DNA of 64,000 bases from Ruminococcus_C sp963590855 (GTDB taxonomy: Bacteria > Bacillota > Clostridia > Oscillospirales > Ruminococcaceae), in assembly GCA_963590855.1 (NCBI GenBank), contig CAVAQT010000006.1, forward strand, positions 1 through 64,000. Direction: 5' to 3'. Numbering within the stretch: the first letter of the stretch is position 1; every line of letters begins with the position of its first letter. A program made the translations under genes and the position numbers. The notes below the pieces were generated by a model, which was not told where the DNA came from, made no database searches, and worked only from the letters and a program-made list of their open reading frames with translations. Below, one piece after another: positions 24,715 through 34,573 of this stretch.

Positions 24715-25698
24715 ATGAGTGAGATTGTGAAAAAGGGATTTTTCCGCCGCTGTCTGTATCGCATGAGCGGGGCGAATCTGCTGGAGCAGTATATCTGGCA
24801 GCTGGAACAGCGTGCAGCACAGGCGGAAGCACAGGTACAGGCGTTGCAGGAACGTACCGACCACCTGGAACGCCATTCTGAGGCGCAGGATGCCCACCGG
24901 AATACCATCGATGCACAGCTGCGCCAGACGGCGGCACAGACCGAACAGATGCATACGCGTCTGGAAAAGACAGAGGACTGCCTGATACAAGCCGGGATGC
25001 TGCGTACGGACTTGCAGCTGTTCAATAAGAAAAGCTATTCTCAGGCAGGAGAGGACGCCATCCTCATGTACATCTTCGTGATGCTGGGTGTGCCCCTTTC
25101 CCAGTGTACTTACCTGGATCTGGGCGCAAACCACCCCTGTGATATGAGCAACACCTGGTTTTTCTATCAGCAGGGCGCACGGGGCATTCTGGTGGATGCC
25201 AACCCGAAGCTGGCGGAAGAACTGCGCCGGGCGAGACCGGAGGATAAGGTTATCAACGCCTGCGTCGGCCCGGTGTCCGGTGAGACCCTGGACTTTCATG
25301 TGCTCAGTGCAGACGGCTTGTCCGCGCCGGGTGATGTTTCTGAGGTGCTCCGCACCAATCCGGCGGTGCGCGTGCTGGAGACCATCCCCATGCAGACCGT
25401 TGCCGTTAATGACCTGATGGAACAGCTGGGCGGCGCGCCGAAGATTCTGAACCTGGATATTGAGGGCATGGAGATGGAGATCCTCCGGAGCATCGATTTT
25501 GCAAAATACCGCCCCGCTGCTATGATTATTGAGATGATCCCCTATGCCAAGCAGCTGGTAGCAGGACAGAAAAACCAGGAGATCCTGCGGTTTATGGCAG
25601 AGAAGGGATATGTGGAATATGCCTTTACCGGCATCAACTCCATTTTCCTGGACAAGCAGTTTTATGAAGAAACCACCGGCGTAAAGCTGGATGATTAA
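24715..25698 (+). CDS. FkbM-type methyltransferase with N-terminal coiled coil
   Basis: Residues ~20-95 form a heptad-rich, Gln/Glu/Ala-rich coiled coil. From ~105 a Rossmann methyltransferase of the FkbM type begins: SQAGEDAIL, YLDLGANHP (SAM motif I), GILVDANP, and the late ILNLDIEGME. 327 aa. It lies directly after a Wzt with a terminus-recognition domain, so it may cap the glycan. A coiled coil joined to a capping methyltransferase recalls WbdD of E. coli O9a, where the coil acts as a ruler for chain length. That parallel is inference, and the domain order here is reversed. Confidence 0.86.
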   Translation: MSEIVKKGFFRRCLYRMSGANLLEQYIWQLEQRAAQAEAQVQALQERTDHLERHSEAQDAHRNTIDAQLRQTAAQTEQMHTRLEKTEDCLIQAGMLRTDLQLFNKKSYSQAGEDAILMYIFVMLGVPLSQCTYLDLGANHPCDMSNTWFFYQQGARGILVDANPKLAEELRRARPEDKVINACVGPVSGETLDFHVLSADGLSAPGDVSEVLRTNPAVRVLETIPMQTVAVNDLMEQLGGAPKILNLDIEGMEMEILRSIDFAKYRPAAMIIEMIPYAKQLVAGQKNQEILRFMAEKGYVEYAFTGINSIFLDKQFYEETTGVKLDD

Positions 25699-25713
25699 AG
25701 GAGTGTCACACGA

Positions 25714-26205
25714 ATGAGTGTCAATGTAGAAGAGATCATGTCCGGGATCCGGGCAGAAATTCAGGAAAAGGGTTACAGCAGTGACATGCTGTCGTTTGCC
25801 GATGTGCCGGCAGATGCCGACGCCGGGATCTATGTGGAGCGCTTTGACGCAGACATGCTCCGGGGCAATGTGCAGTATATCAGCGAGCACCATCGGGTAG
25901 ACCCCTATCGTCCGCTCTCCGGCAATCCAATCGCCGTCTTTTTCAAGAAGGTGCTGCGTAAGCTCATGAGCTTTTATGTAGAGCCCTACGCCGCAGAACA
26001 GAGCAGCCTGAACGCCAATATCGCCCAGGCGGAACAGCAGGTAGAGCTGTACATTCGGGAATCCCGGATGCACAGCACCAAGGAGCTGCTGGAAAAGGTA
26101 GAAGCATTAGAGCTTCAGCAGAAAAACACCAAGATCGCCATGGAGCAGATGCAGGCGCAGATCGCCGCACTCCAGGCGAAGCTGGGCGAGGAGGGCACCC
26201 GATGA
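25714..26205 (+). CDS. Coiled-coil protein of the polysaccharide cluster
   Basis: 163 aa. The N-terminus MSVNVEEIMSGIRAEIQEKG recurs, as I recall, in wall-polysaccharide clusters of Clostridia. A central segment (~70-95, NPIAVFFKKVLRKLMSFYVE) may be a membrane-proximal amphipathic helix, and ~97-160 is a strong coiled coil (AxxxxELLEKVEALELQ...). It overlaps the next glycosyltransferase by 4 bp (ATGA). No enzymatic motif is visible. It may assemble with the coiled coil of the FkbM protein upstream. Confidence 0.75.
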   Translation: MSVNVEEIMSGIRAEIQEKGYSSDMLSFADVPADADAGIYVERFDADMLRGNVQYISEHHRVDPYRPLSGNPIAVFFKKVLRKLMSFYVEPYAAEQSSLNANIAQAEQQVELYIRESRMHSTKELLEKVEALELQQKNTKIAMEQMQAQIAALQAKLGEEGTR

Positions 26206-27302
26206 AAGTATTGCAGGTGCTGCCGACGCTGGCAATGGGCGATGCCATCGGAAACGATGTCCGCGCCCTGGAAAAGGTCATCCGCGGCATGGGCTATCAG
26301 ACCGGCATCTATGCCGAAGTCATTGACGGCAGACTGCCGGAGGGCACGGCGCAGCAGATCGAAAAGATGCCCCGGCTCTCCGGCGAGGACGTGATCCTGT
26401 ATCACATGTCCACCGGTTCAGAGCTGAACTTCTCCCTGGAAAAATACCCCTGCCGGAAGCTCATGGTATTCCACAACATCACACCGCCCCGCTTTTTCAA
26501 GGGATATAACGATGCGGCAATGGGATCGGCAGAATACGGCATGCGCGGTCTCTGCCATCTGGCAGATAAGGTGGATGGCTGCATGGCAGACTCCGGCTAT
26601 AATGCCAGGGTGCTCCGGGAACTGAACTACCGCTGCCCCATCACCGTCCGTCCGATCCTGATTCCTTTTTCAGATTATGCCAAAGAACCGGACGCATCGG
26701 TCATGGAGCACTATCAGGATGACGGCTATACCAACTTCATCTTCGTGGGACGCGTCGCGCCCAATAAGAAGCAGGAGGACGTGATCCGGGCATTCTATTG
26801 CTATAAGAAGTACTGCAACCCCAAGTCCCGTCTGTTCATCGTCGGCTCTTATAACGGCATGGAGCGGTATTACCACCGCCTGCGCCGCTATGTGGGCGCG
26901 CTGGAACTGGACAACGTGGTATTCACCGGACACATTCCCTTTGCGCAGATCCTGGCATATTACCATCTGGCAGACCTGTTTCTGTGCATGAGCGACCACG
27001 AGGGCTTCTGCGTGCCGCTGGTAGAGGCGATGTACTTCAATCTGCCCATTCTGGCATATGATTCGTCCGCCATCTCGGATACCCTGGGCGGCAGCGGCAT
27101 TTTGCTGCCCACCAACGATCCCATGGAGGCGGCGCTGGCAGCAGACCGCGTACTCCGCGATCCGGAGCTGCGCCGGGAGATCGTGGCAGAACAGCGCAGA
27201 CGGCAGCAGGAGTTTGCATACCAGGAGATCCGCAAAATATTCGAGGGACAGCTGCAGCACTTTATTGACACCGTTCCGCCGGTCTCTAAAAAGCGGAAAT
27301 AA
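26202..27302 (+). CDS. GT4-family glycosyltransferase
   Basis: A GT-B fold sugar transferase using an NDP-sugar donor. LPTLAMGDAIGNDV lies near the N-terminus. The second Rossmann domain begins at FIFVGRVAPNKKQEDVI, and the donor-binding ExxxxxE block is SDHEGFCVPLVEAM. 366 aa. Sugar specificity cannot be read from the sequence. It is coupled to the coiled-coil gene by a 4-bp overlap. Confidence 0.9.
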   Translation: MKVLQVLPTLAMGDAIGNDVRALEKVIRGMGYQTGIYAEVIDGRLPEGTAQQIEKMPRLSGEDVILYHMSTGSELNFSLEKYPCRKLMVFHNITPPRFFKGYNDAAMGSAEYGMRGLCHLADKVDGCMADSGYNARVLRELNYRCPITVRPILIPFSDYAKEPDASVMEHYQDDGYTNFIFVGRVAPNKKQEDVIRAFYCYKKYCNPKSRLFIVGSYNGMERYYHRLRRYVGALELDNVVFTGHIPFAQILAYYHLADLFLCMSDHEGFCVPLVEAMYFNLPILAYDSSAISDTLGGSGILLPTNDPMEAALAADRVLRDPELRREIVAEQRRRQQEFAYQEIRKIFEGQLQHFIDTVPPVSKKRK

Positions 27303-27346
27303 GCGGCGACACCGCATCAGGCACATTGGCAGGAGGTTTTAGCATC

Positions 27347-28534
27347 ATGCAGAAAATAGGTTTCGTTATTCCGTGGTTCGGGGAGAACATCCCCGGCGGC
27401 GCAGAAATGGAACTGCGGGAAGTCACGGCGCACCTGCAAAAGGCAGGAATGGAGGTAGAGATCCTCACCACCTGTGTCAAGGAGTTCACTGCGGACTGGA
27501 ACGAAAATTACTACGCCGCAGGCACCGCCGTGGTAGAGGACATCACCGTCCGCCGCTTTCCGGTGCGCCGCCGGGATACCCAGGCATTCGACCGGGTGAA
27601 CCGAAAGCTGATGGACGGCAAAAAGATCACACCCAAAGAAGAGCAGATCTTCGTGGAAGAAATGGTCAACAGCCCTCAGCTGTACGAATACATGCGGGAG
27701 TCTGCGGACGAATACGGCTTGTTCGTCTTTATCCCCTATATGTTCGGCACGACCTATTACGGCATGCAGGTCTGCCCGGAAAAGTCTGTGCTGATCCCGT
27801 GCTTCCATGACGAAGCCTATGTTTACATGCGCCTGTTCCGTCAGGCATATGTCAAGGCGCGGGGCATGATCTATAACGCCATGCCGGAAATGGAACTGGC
27901 GAACCGGGTGTACGACTTCACTTCCACGGAGCAGATCTGCATGGGCATCGGCATGGACACCAAGATCCAGTCGGATGCAGAGACGTTCCGGAAGCAGTAC
28001 GGCATCGACAAGCCCTTTATCCTGTATGCCGGCAGAAAGGATGTGGGCAAGAACGTCCACACCCTGCTGCGCTACTTCGCCGAGTGGAAGCACCGGAAGC
28101 AGGACGATCTCCAGCTGGTGCTCATCGGCGGCGGCAATATCGCCATCCCGCCCTCGGTAAAGGACGATGTTTACGACCTGGGCTTTGTGGACAAGCAGGA
28201 TAAGTACAACGCCATGGCGGCGGCATCTCTGCTGTGTCAGCCTTCGCATAACGAGAGCTTCTCCCTGGTCATCATGGAGAGCTGGCTCTGCGGCAGACCG
28301 GTTCTGGTTTCGTCCCAGTGCGCCGTGACCAAGGATTTCGCCAAGCGCTCCAACGGCGGCCTGTATTTCAAGGATTACTTTGAGTTCGAGGGCTGTGTGG
28401 AGTACATCCTGGAGCACCCGGAGGCTGCCGCAGAACTGGGCGCAAACGGCGGCGCATTTGTCCGGGAGAACTTTGAGTGGGATATCATCGTGGAGAAGTA
28501 CCGGACATTTTTCCAAAAGCTGATGGGAGCGTGA
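27347..28534 (+). CDS. GT4-family glycosyltransferase
   Basis: A GT-B glycosyltransferase of 395 aa. The N-terminal Gly loop is PWFGENIPGGAEMELRE, the second domain starts ILYAGRKDVGKNVHTLL, and CQPSHNESFSLVIMESW is the donor-site block. AGGAGG at 27331-27336 sets ATG 27347. It is similar in layout to the next gene (GGxE loop, CxVTKDFAKRSNGGLYFKDYFEFEG versus the matching block there), so the two are probably ancient duplicates. Confidence 0.9.
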   Translation: MQKIGFVIPWFGENIPGGAEMELREVTAHLQKAGMEVEILTTCVKEFTADWNENYYAAGTAVVEDITVRRFPVRRRDTQAFDRVNRKLMDGKKITPKEEQIFVEEMVNSPQLYEYMRESADEYGLFVFIPYMFGTTYYGMQVCPEKSVLIPCFHDEAYVYMRLFRQAYVKARGMIYNAMPEMELANRVYDFTSTEQICMGIGMDTKIQSDAETFRKQYGIDKPFILYAGRKDVGKNVHTLLRYFAEWKHRKQDDLQLVLIGGGNIAIPPSVKDDVYDLGFVDKQDKYNAMAAASLLCQPSHNESFSLVIMESWLCGRPVLVSSQCAVTKDFAKRSNGGLYFKDYFEFEGCVEYILEHPEAAAELGANGGAFVRENFEWDIIVEKYRTFFQKLMGA

Positions 28535-28538
28535 GAAG

Positions 28539-29732
28539 ATGAAACGAATCGCACTGGTGCATCCCCGGTACGGACTGGAGATCAGCGGCGGCAGCGAGAC
28601 CTATGCCCGAAAGATCGCGGAGCATCTGGCAAATCGGTATGAGGTAGAAGTCCTGACCACCAAGGCGGTGGACAGCGCCACCTGGAAAGACTGGTATGTC
28701 CGGGACGTGGAGAACATCCGGGGCGTTACGGTGCGGCGCTTTTCGGTGCAGCAGATGCGCGCCCGGGACTTTTCGGCGTTTGATGCGGCATATCTGGAGG
28801 AGGTCGCCCGGGGCAGACAGAACCTGGTGACCGAAAAAGAGTGGTTTGAAAAGCACGGCCCGTATGCACCGGACTGCATTCGCTATCTGCGGCGGTACCG
28901 GGACACCTATGCGGCGATCCTGTTTCTGTCGGATGCCAACTATCTGACCTATGCCGGAATGCCCCAGGCAGGAAATCGTGCGGTGTTTATCCCCATGGCG
29001 CAGAATACGCCGTTTTTGCAGTTTTCTGCACTGGACAGCCTGTATCAGCTGCCCCGGGCGTTCGTGTTCCTGTCGGAAGAAGAGCGCCTTCTGGTGCGCC
29101 GCCGCTTTCCGCGGACAGAGCCGATCCCGTGCGCTGTGATGGGTCTGGGGATGGATGTGCCGCGCCAGACCGACCCCGGCGCATTCCGGCGGCAGTACGG
29201 TCTGGATGGCGAATATCTGCTCTATGTGGGACAGGTGGACGAGAAAAAGGAATGCCCCATGCTGATGCGCTATTTCATGGAGTTTCAAAAGCGCACCGGC
29301 AGCCGGCTGAAGCTGGTGCTTGCCGGAAAAAAGATCTGCCGCATTCCGCAGCATCCGGACATCCTGGCGCCGGGCTTTTTGCCGGAGAACGAAAAGTTCA
29401 GCGCCATCGCCGGGGCAAAAGCGGTGGTGATCCCGTCCAGACAGATGGGGGTCTCCATGACGCTGCTGGAAGCCATGGCGATGTCCGTGCCGGTGCTGGT
29501 GAACGGCGGTAGCCCCGTGCTCCGCGGCCACTGCAAAAAGAGCAATGGCGGTTTGTTTTATCAGAATTATTTTGAGTTTGAGGGTGCGGTGCAGTATCTG
29601 ATGCAGCACCCGGTGGAGTATATGCAGTTGTGTGCCAATGCAAGGGCATATATCACGGCGCATTACGACTGGGAGAGTATTATGCAGCGTTTTTCGCAGA
29701 TCATTGAGTGGGTCAGCCCGGAACGGGCATAG
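28539..29732 (+). CDS. GT4-family glycosyltransferase (paralogue of the preceding gene)
   Basis: 397 aa. GLEISGGSETYARKIAEHL is the acceptor-side loop, and LLYVGQVDEKKECPMLM begins the donor domain. VIPSRQMGVSMTLLEAMA is the donor block, and CKKSNGGLFYQNYFEFEGAVQYL parallels the gene upstream. It starts 4 bp after it. The next ~160 bp (29733-29895) contain no convincing gene. Confidence 0.9.
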   Translation: MKRIALVHPRYGLEISGGSETYARKIAEHLANRYEVEVLTTKAVDSATWKDWYVRDVENIRGVTVRRFSVQQMRARDFSAFDAAYLEEVARGRQNLVTEKEWFEKHGPYAPDCIRYLRRYRDTYAAILFLSDANYLTYAGMPQAGNRAVFIPMAQNTPFLQFSALDSLYQLPRAFVFLSEEERLLVRRRFPRTEPIPCAVMGLGMDVPRQTDPGAFRRQYGLDGEYLLYVGQVDEKKECPMLMRYFMEFQKRTGSRLKLVLAGKKICRIPQHPDILAPGFLPENEKFSAIAGAKAVVIPSRQMGVSMTLLEAMAMSVPVLVNGGSPVLRGHCKKSNGGLFYQNYFEFEGAVQYLMQHPVEYMQLCANARAYITAHYDWESIMQRFSQIIEWVSPERA

Positions 29733-29895
29733 CGCGAAAAACGCGTGGAGGAGTTTTATCAGGGATGAGTATTTTTTGGAAGTCATGCGGCGCAGCACAG
29801 TTGTCTGCGGTGTACATGGTAAGGATTCACAGGAGAAAACGGCAGAGTTTGAGAATGCCGGGCACAGGGAATGAGAAAGCGAGGAACAGCCGGAT

Positions 29896-32112
29896 ATGAG
29901 AGAACGGACAAAATTTTCCGCGGAGCATATCGGCATTGTGCTTCTGGCGGTCGTTTTGTTTGCCGCGCATATCCTGCGGGCAAATCAGATCTCAATGCCG
30001 ATCATTCTGGCAGATGAGTTTGGAAGCATCGCCAATGCCGCTTATTTGGTGGGACTGGACTGGTCGAATATCATCAGCCATTTAGGAAACTATTCTTTCG
30101 GCGGATCGATGCTGTATCTTCCGATCTTCGCCATTGCCCAGAATACCGACCATGTGTATTTCGCCATTGTGCTGTGTAATGCGCTGCTGATCTGCATATA
30201 CTATTTCCTGGTATATCTGTTCCTGCGGCGGCTGTATCCGGATTCTTCCCGGATGCTTTCAGCGCTGCTCTCTCTGGCGGCGTCGCTGTACCCCAGTTAC
30301 ATTTGCTATGCCTATACGGCAATGTACGAGACGGCGCTGCTGGTCACTTTTGCGGCGGCGGCGTGGGCGTTTGCTTCCTATTGCCGGACGCACCGCCCAG
30401 GCTATTTGTACGGCTTCACGGCTGCCATGGGCTATATGATTATGGTGCATATGCGCACAGTGGGCGTTGTGGCGATTTCCGTGCTGATGCTTCTGCTGAT
30501 GATGCTGGGAAAACAGGTGCCGAAAAAGCATGGCTTCGGCGCGATCGCCCTGCTGGCGGTGCTTTTCGGGGTATTCCTGCTGGCAAAAAACTATTTCTTC
30601 CGCAATCTGTGGCTGGACGGTGCAAACTACGTTTCCTCCATTGAAAACACCTCGGCTGTGCCAAATACCATGGCATCTCAGGTGGAAAAGCTGGATCTGA
30701 TCTTTTCCTGGGAGGGGATCCGCAACCTGCTGCTCCTTCTGTTTGGGCAGAGCTTCTATCTCATGTCGGCAACCATGGTCATGGGTGTCGTGTTCTTCTA
30801 CGCCCTGATCAAACAGTGTTTTGTCAAGTTCCGCCGCAAGCAGTTCCTGAAAGAGGATCCTGCTTTTTATGCCATGCTGTTTCTCGGTCTGGCATATCTG
30901 GCACAGCTGGCAGTCTCCTGCGCGACTTTCGTGAAGATCCTGCGGTTTGACCAGCTGATCTACGGCAGATATACCGAGTACCTTTTCGGTCTGCTGTTTG
31001 TGATGGGCTTTATGCAGATCAAAAGAGGAAAAGTCCGGCTGTTTGCTGCCGGCGGATGCCTGGCGGTGTATGGCGGCGTCGGTGTCGGCATGTGGCTTCT
31101 GACACGGTATTTCAACCACGCTCATCTGCTCACTGCCTGCAACATTGTATCCATGACGGCATTGGCGTACTTCTGGAACGGGGAATATCTCCGCACCAAG
31201 GTGATCGTGGTGCTGACGGCGGCAGTCTATTGCGGCATTTATTTCCTGGCATATTTCCCTCAGTGGAAAAAGCTCTCTGCCAAGCGTGCAGAAAAACTGG
31301 GGACATGGTTCCCGGCTCTGGGCGCATACGGCGCAGCGATCCTGTTCTTCCTTAACGGCACGGCGTTTACAGACAGCTATATTGTGCCGCTGAACCGGGT
31401 GCATTCCAATTACAGCAAGATCGGCGATGTGATCCTGGAAAACCTCACAGACGATCATGTGGAATACTATAATACTTCTGAAAACAATACCCTGGAAAAG
31501 CTGGTAAAGTTCGAGCTGCTGCAATACTGTCTCTGGGATATCCCTCTGGAACTGCACGACTATGAAGAACTGGAAACCACAGATGCGGAGATCATTATTA
31601 CAGACAATGAGGTGCAGCCGTGGGAAAAGGAGTTGTTCGGAAATTATGACATTCTCTATTACCGCGGTGAAATTGTGGTTTGGGAGCGAAAGGATACAAA
31701 CACTCTGACAGTTCCGGCGACGCTGTTCCAGACTCTGTGCACCGGTCGGACAGACTGGGACAACAATACCTATATCTCAAACGGACAGGAGGGCTATCTC
31801 ATCTGCGGCACTCCTTTGAGCGTCGGCACAGGCACTTATGCAGTGACATTTGACATTGAACTGCTGGATGCAGCTGCGGCAGATACAGAAGCGCCGTTGT
31901 TTACCATTGACGTATATCAGGGCGGAGAAGTGCTTTCGACCAGGGACATTTACGCCGGCGATATTTCAGAAAATGAATCGCTGTTTCTGGAAGTGGATGA
32001 CGTGATAATAACCGATGCGTCTGTGCCTTGTGAATTTCGGGTGCGTGTCGGACAGAATGTAGAAATGGAAGTATCTCAGGTACAGATTGCAGAAGAAAGG
32101 ACGGCAAACTAA
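29896..32112 (+). CDS. Large integral membrane protein, GT39/GT-C-like
   Basis: 738 aa with about 12 hydrophobic segments in the first ~500 residues and a hydrophilic, beta-rich ~230-residue C-terminal part, probably outside the membrane. An acidic loop after the first helix (ADEFGSIANAAYLVG) resembles the Asp/Glu loop of GT-C (PMT/ArnT-like) glycosyltransferases that use lipid-phosphate sugars. The adjacent GT2 enzyme could make such a donor. No confident family match. It abuts the next gene with no gap. Confidence 0.7.
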   Translation: MRERTKFSAEHIGIVLLAVVLFAAHILRANQISMPIILADEFGSIANAAYLVGLDWSNIISHLGNYSFGGSMLYLPIFAIAQNTDHVYFAIVLCNALLICIYYFLVYLFLRRLYPDSSRMLSALLSLAASLYPSYICYAYTAMYETALLVTFAAAAWAFASYCRTHRPGYLYGFTAAMGYMIMVHMRTVGVVAISVLMLLLMMLGKQVPKKHGFGAIALLAVLFGVFLLAKNYFFRNLWLDGANYVSSIENTSAVPNTMASQVEKLDLIFSWEGIRNLLLLLFGQSFYLMSATMVMGVVFFYALIKQCFVKFRRKQFLKEDPAFYAMLFLGLAYLAQLAVSCATFVKILRFDQLIYGRYTEYLFGLLFVMGFMQIKRGKVRLFAAGGCLAVYGGVGVGMWLLTRYFNHAHLLTACNIVSMTALAYFWNGEYLRTKVIVVLTAAVYCGIYFLAYFPQWKKLSAKRAEKLGTWFPALGAYGAAILFFLNGTAFTDSYIVPLNRVHSNYSKIGDVILENLTDDHVEYYNTSENNTLEKLVKFELLQYCLWDIPLELHDYEELETTDAEIIITDNEVQPWEKELFGNYDILYYRGEIVVWERKDTNTLTVPATLFQTLCTGRTDWDNNTYISNGQEGYLICGTPLSVGTGTYAVTFDIELLDAAAADTEAPLFTIDVYQGGEVLSTRDIYAGDISENESLFLEVDDVIITDASVPCEFRVRVGQNVEMEVSQVQIAEERTAN

Positions 32113-33108
32113 ATGAAACTCATCATACAGATTCCATGCTATAACGAAGAGGAGACCCTGGAGCTGGCATATAATGACCTGCCCCGGCATATCGACGGCA
32201 TTGATACCATCGAGTACCTCATCATCAATGACGGCAGTAAGGATAAGACCGTGGAAAAAGCCCGGGAGCTGGGCTTCCACCATGTTGTTTCGTTCCGCCG
32301 GAACAAGGGCCTGGCACGGGGCTTTATGGCAGGACTGGATGCCTGTCTTCGTCTGGGTGCAGACATTATCGTCAATACCGACGCGGATAACCAGTACTGC
32401 GGCGCAGATATCGAAAAGCTGGTGCGCCCCATTCTGGAACGTAAGGCAGACATGGTCATCGGCGAGCGCCCCATCGACGAAACAGAGCACTTCTCCTGGA
32501 AAAAGAAAAAGTTTCAGCACCTGGGCAGCTGGGTGGTGCGCGTAGCATCCAAGACCGATGTGCCGGATGCGCCCTCCGGTTTCCGGGCATATTCCCGTGA
32601 AACTGCCATGCGCATGAACGTGGTCAATGAATATACTTACACCCTGGAAACCATTATCCAGGCAGGCAAGAGCAAGATGGCGGTGGTCTCTGTGCCCATC
32701 CGCACCAACCCGGAGACACGCCCGTCCCGTCTGTTTTCCAGCATGTGGCGGTATATGAAGCGCTCCGCCTCTGTCATTCTCCGCTCCACCGCCATGTACC
32801 GTCCCCTGCACTTTTTTGGCACACTGGGTGTGGTGCTGTTCCTGCTGGGACTGGCAGTGGGCATCCGCTTCCTGGTATTCTTCTGCATGGGTGCCGGCGG
32901 CGGTCATATCCAGTCGCTGATTCTGGCGGCAGTGCTCATGATGATCGGTTTCCAGACCATCACCATCGGCCTGCTGGGAGACACCGTCGCAGCAAACCGC
33001 AAGATCCTGGAGGATGTCCAGTATCATGTGCGTAAGATGGACTATGACGATCACCCGGCAGCCAAGACCCCGGATGATGAACTGCTTGCAGAAGTGAAAG
33101 ATGCCTGA
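32113..33108 (+). CDS. GT2-family glycosyltransferase with C-terminal membrane helices (DPM/GtrB-like)
   Basis: A GT-A catalytic domain with IQIPCYNEEETL, LIINDGSKDKT and the DxD-type IVNTDADNQY. Two transmembrane helices follow (~235-260 and ~270-295). 331 aa. Such enzymes load a sugar onto undecaprenyl phosphate, which GT-C enzymes then use outside the cell. It is the last gene of the cluster; a terminator follows at 33140. Confidence 0.88.
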   Translation: MKLIIQIPCYNEEETLELAYNDLPRHIDGIDTIEYLIINDGSKDKTVEKARELGFHHVVSFRRNKGLARGFMAGLDACLRLGADIIVNTDADNQYCGADIEKLVRPILERKADMVIGERPIDETEHFSWKKKKFQHLGSWVVRVASKTDVPDAPSGFRAYSRETAMRMNVVNEYTYTLETIIQAGKSKMAVVSVPIRTNPETRPSRLFSSMWRYMKRSASVILRSTAMYRPLHFFGTLGVVLFLLGLAVGIRFLVFFCMGAGGGHIQSLILAAVLMMIGFQTITIGLLGDTVAANRKILEDVQYHVRKMDYDDHPAAKTPDDELLAEVKDA

Positions 33109-33139
33109 GACTTCAGATTAATTGTAAAAGGGAATATGC

Positions 33140-33173
33140 AGCGCCGCTGGCATCTTTGCTGGCGGCGCTTTTA
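33140..33173 (+). terminator. Terminator of the polysaccharide cluster
   Basis: AGCGCCGC (33140-33147) pairs with GCGGCGCT (33162-33169), then TTT. Confidence 0.85.
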
Positions 33174-33205
33174 TATCTCATTTCTGAAAAAGTCCATAAA
33201 ACCCA

Positions 33206-33234
33206 TTGCAAACCCAGCTGCGTTGTGCTATAAT
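33206..33234 (+). promoter_or_regulatory. Promoter of the 33.3-36 kb gene group
   Basis: TTGCAA (33206-33211), 17-bp spacer, TATAAT (33229-33234). Confidence 0.85.
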
Positions 33235-33287
33235 AAAATAGTATATATCCGGCAGAAATGCCGGAAAGAGAAAAGGAGCTTTTGACT

Positions 33288-33611
33288 ATGGACGCAAGCA
33301 CATTCCCCATTTCATTTTCGTACCATCTGATCTTCTGCCTGATCGCAGGGGCATTTTTTGTGGTGCAGTTTATCCGTCTGCACCGCCCGTACCAGCTGTT
33401 GATGGCAGTGGGCATTCTGGCGTCGCTGCTCATCCATGTGGGCGGCGAGCATAACAAGATCTGGTTTCACACCATCGGCATCTTTGAACTGGTGATCTTC
33501 GCCGGCGCGATCGTCTTGTCGGTGATCGCCCGTGCCAAGGAGAAAAAGGCGGCAAAGGATGCGCCGGATGCCGGCAGCGGAGACCATCCGGACGGGGAGC
33601 AGAGCGCATGA
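33288..33611 (+). CDS. Small three-helix membrane protein of unknown function
   Basis: 107 aa. Three hydrophobic segments (~10-27, ~36-52, ~62-82) are followed by a charged, soluble tail (KEKKAAKDAPDAG...). AAAAGGAG precedes ATG 33288. Its end overlaps the dehydrogenase start by 4 bp, so the two are co-translated, but no functional link is evident. Family not recognised. Confidence 0.75.
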   Translation: MDASTFPISFSYHLIFCLIAGAFFVVQFIRLHRPYQLLMAVGILASLLIHVGGEHNKIWFHTIGIFELVIFAGAIVLSVIARAKEKKAAKDAPDAGSGDHPDGEQSA

Positions 33612-34558
33612 AACTGGTTGTCACAGACGGCGCGACCCTGTCCGGCGGCGGTGTCTCCCTGGATGGCTTCCGCCAGTTCGGGGAACTGACGGTCTATGAC
33701 CTCACCGCCCCGGAACAGCTGGCAGAACGCGCCGCAGATGCCGACATCCTCCTCTGTAATAAAACGCCCATCCCGGCGGAGCTGTTCGGCCAGTGTCCGA
33801 AGCTGCGCTATGTGGGCGAGTGCGCCACCGGCTATAACAACATCGATATCGCCGCAGCGAAAGCACATGGCGTCACCGTCTGCAATGTGGGCGGCTATTC
33901 CACCGATGCCGTGGCACAGCATACCTTTGCCCTGATCCTCCACCACTACAGCCGCGTGGCACAGTATGATGCCGCTGTCCGGCAGGGCGCGTGGAAACAG
34001 GCAAAGACCTTCTGCATCATGCCCTATCCCATGCAGGAGCTCGCCGGAAAGACCCTGGCAGTGGTTGGCTATGGCAGCATTGGCAAAAAGGTGGCTGCCA
34101 TCGGTGCGGCATTCGGCATGCATCCGGTAATTGCCACCCGGACACAGCCGGCAGACTGTCCCTATCCGCTGGTAACGGTGGATGAGGCATTTCGCCTGGC
34201 AGATGTGCTGACCCTGCATGTGCCACTGACGGAACAGACCGCCGGCATGGTGAACGCCCGGCGGCTCTCCGCCATGAAACCCACGGCGCTGTTGGTGAAT
34301 ACCGCACGGGGCGGACTCATTGCGGAAGCTGATCTGGCACAGGCTCTGCAAAAGGGCACGATCGCCGGGGCAGCACTGGACGTGCTGACCGAAGAGCCCA
34401 TGGGAGACACACCGCTGTCCGGACTGGAAAACTGCACCCTGACACCCCACGTCGCCTGGACACCGCAGGAGACCCGGCAGCGCCTGCTGGAAATGGCAGT
34501 GGAAAACGTCCGCTGCTGGCTGAACGGCACACCGCAGAATGTAATCACTGCACCATAA
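33608..34558 (+). CDS. D-isomer-specific 2-hydroxyacid dehydrogenase
   Basis: An NAD-dependent oxidoreductase of the glycerate/hydroxypyruvate/D-lactate dehydrogenase superfamily, 316 aa. The NAD motif is VVGYGSIGKKVAAIG, NTARGGLI contains the substrate-binding Arg, TEEP the Glu and TPHVAWTP the catalytic His. The substrate cannot be deduced; hydroxypyruvate/glycerate is a reasonable guess from overall layout. Confidence 0.9.
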   Translation: MKLVVTDGATLSGGGVSLDGFRQFGELTVYDLTAPEQLAERAADADILLCNKTPIPAELFGQCPKLRYVGECATGYNNIDIAAAKAHGVTVCNVGGYSTDAVAQHTFALILHHYSRVAQYDAAVRQGAWKQAKTFCIMPYPMQELAGKTLAVVGYGSIGKKVAAIGAAFGMHPVIATRTQPADCPYPLVTVDEAFRLADVLTLHVPLTEQTAGMVNARRLSAMKPTALLVNTARGGLIAEADLAQALQKGTIAGAALDVLTEEPMGDTPLSGLENCTLTPHVAWTPQETRQRLLEMAVENVRCWLNGTPQNVITAP

Positions 34559-34573
34559 GGAGAAAACGCAAAA

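Noticed and set aside
29764..29898. A possible 44-aa ORF between a GT4 gene and the large membrane protein
   Set aside because: The GGAGG is too far from its ATG and the protein has no recognisable features.
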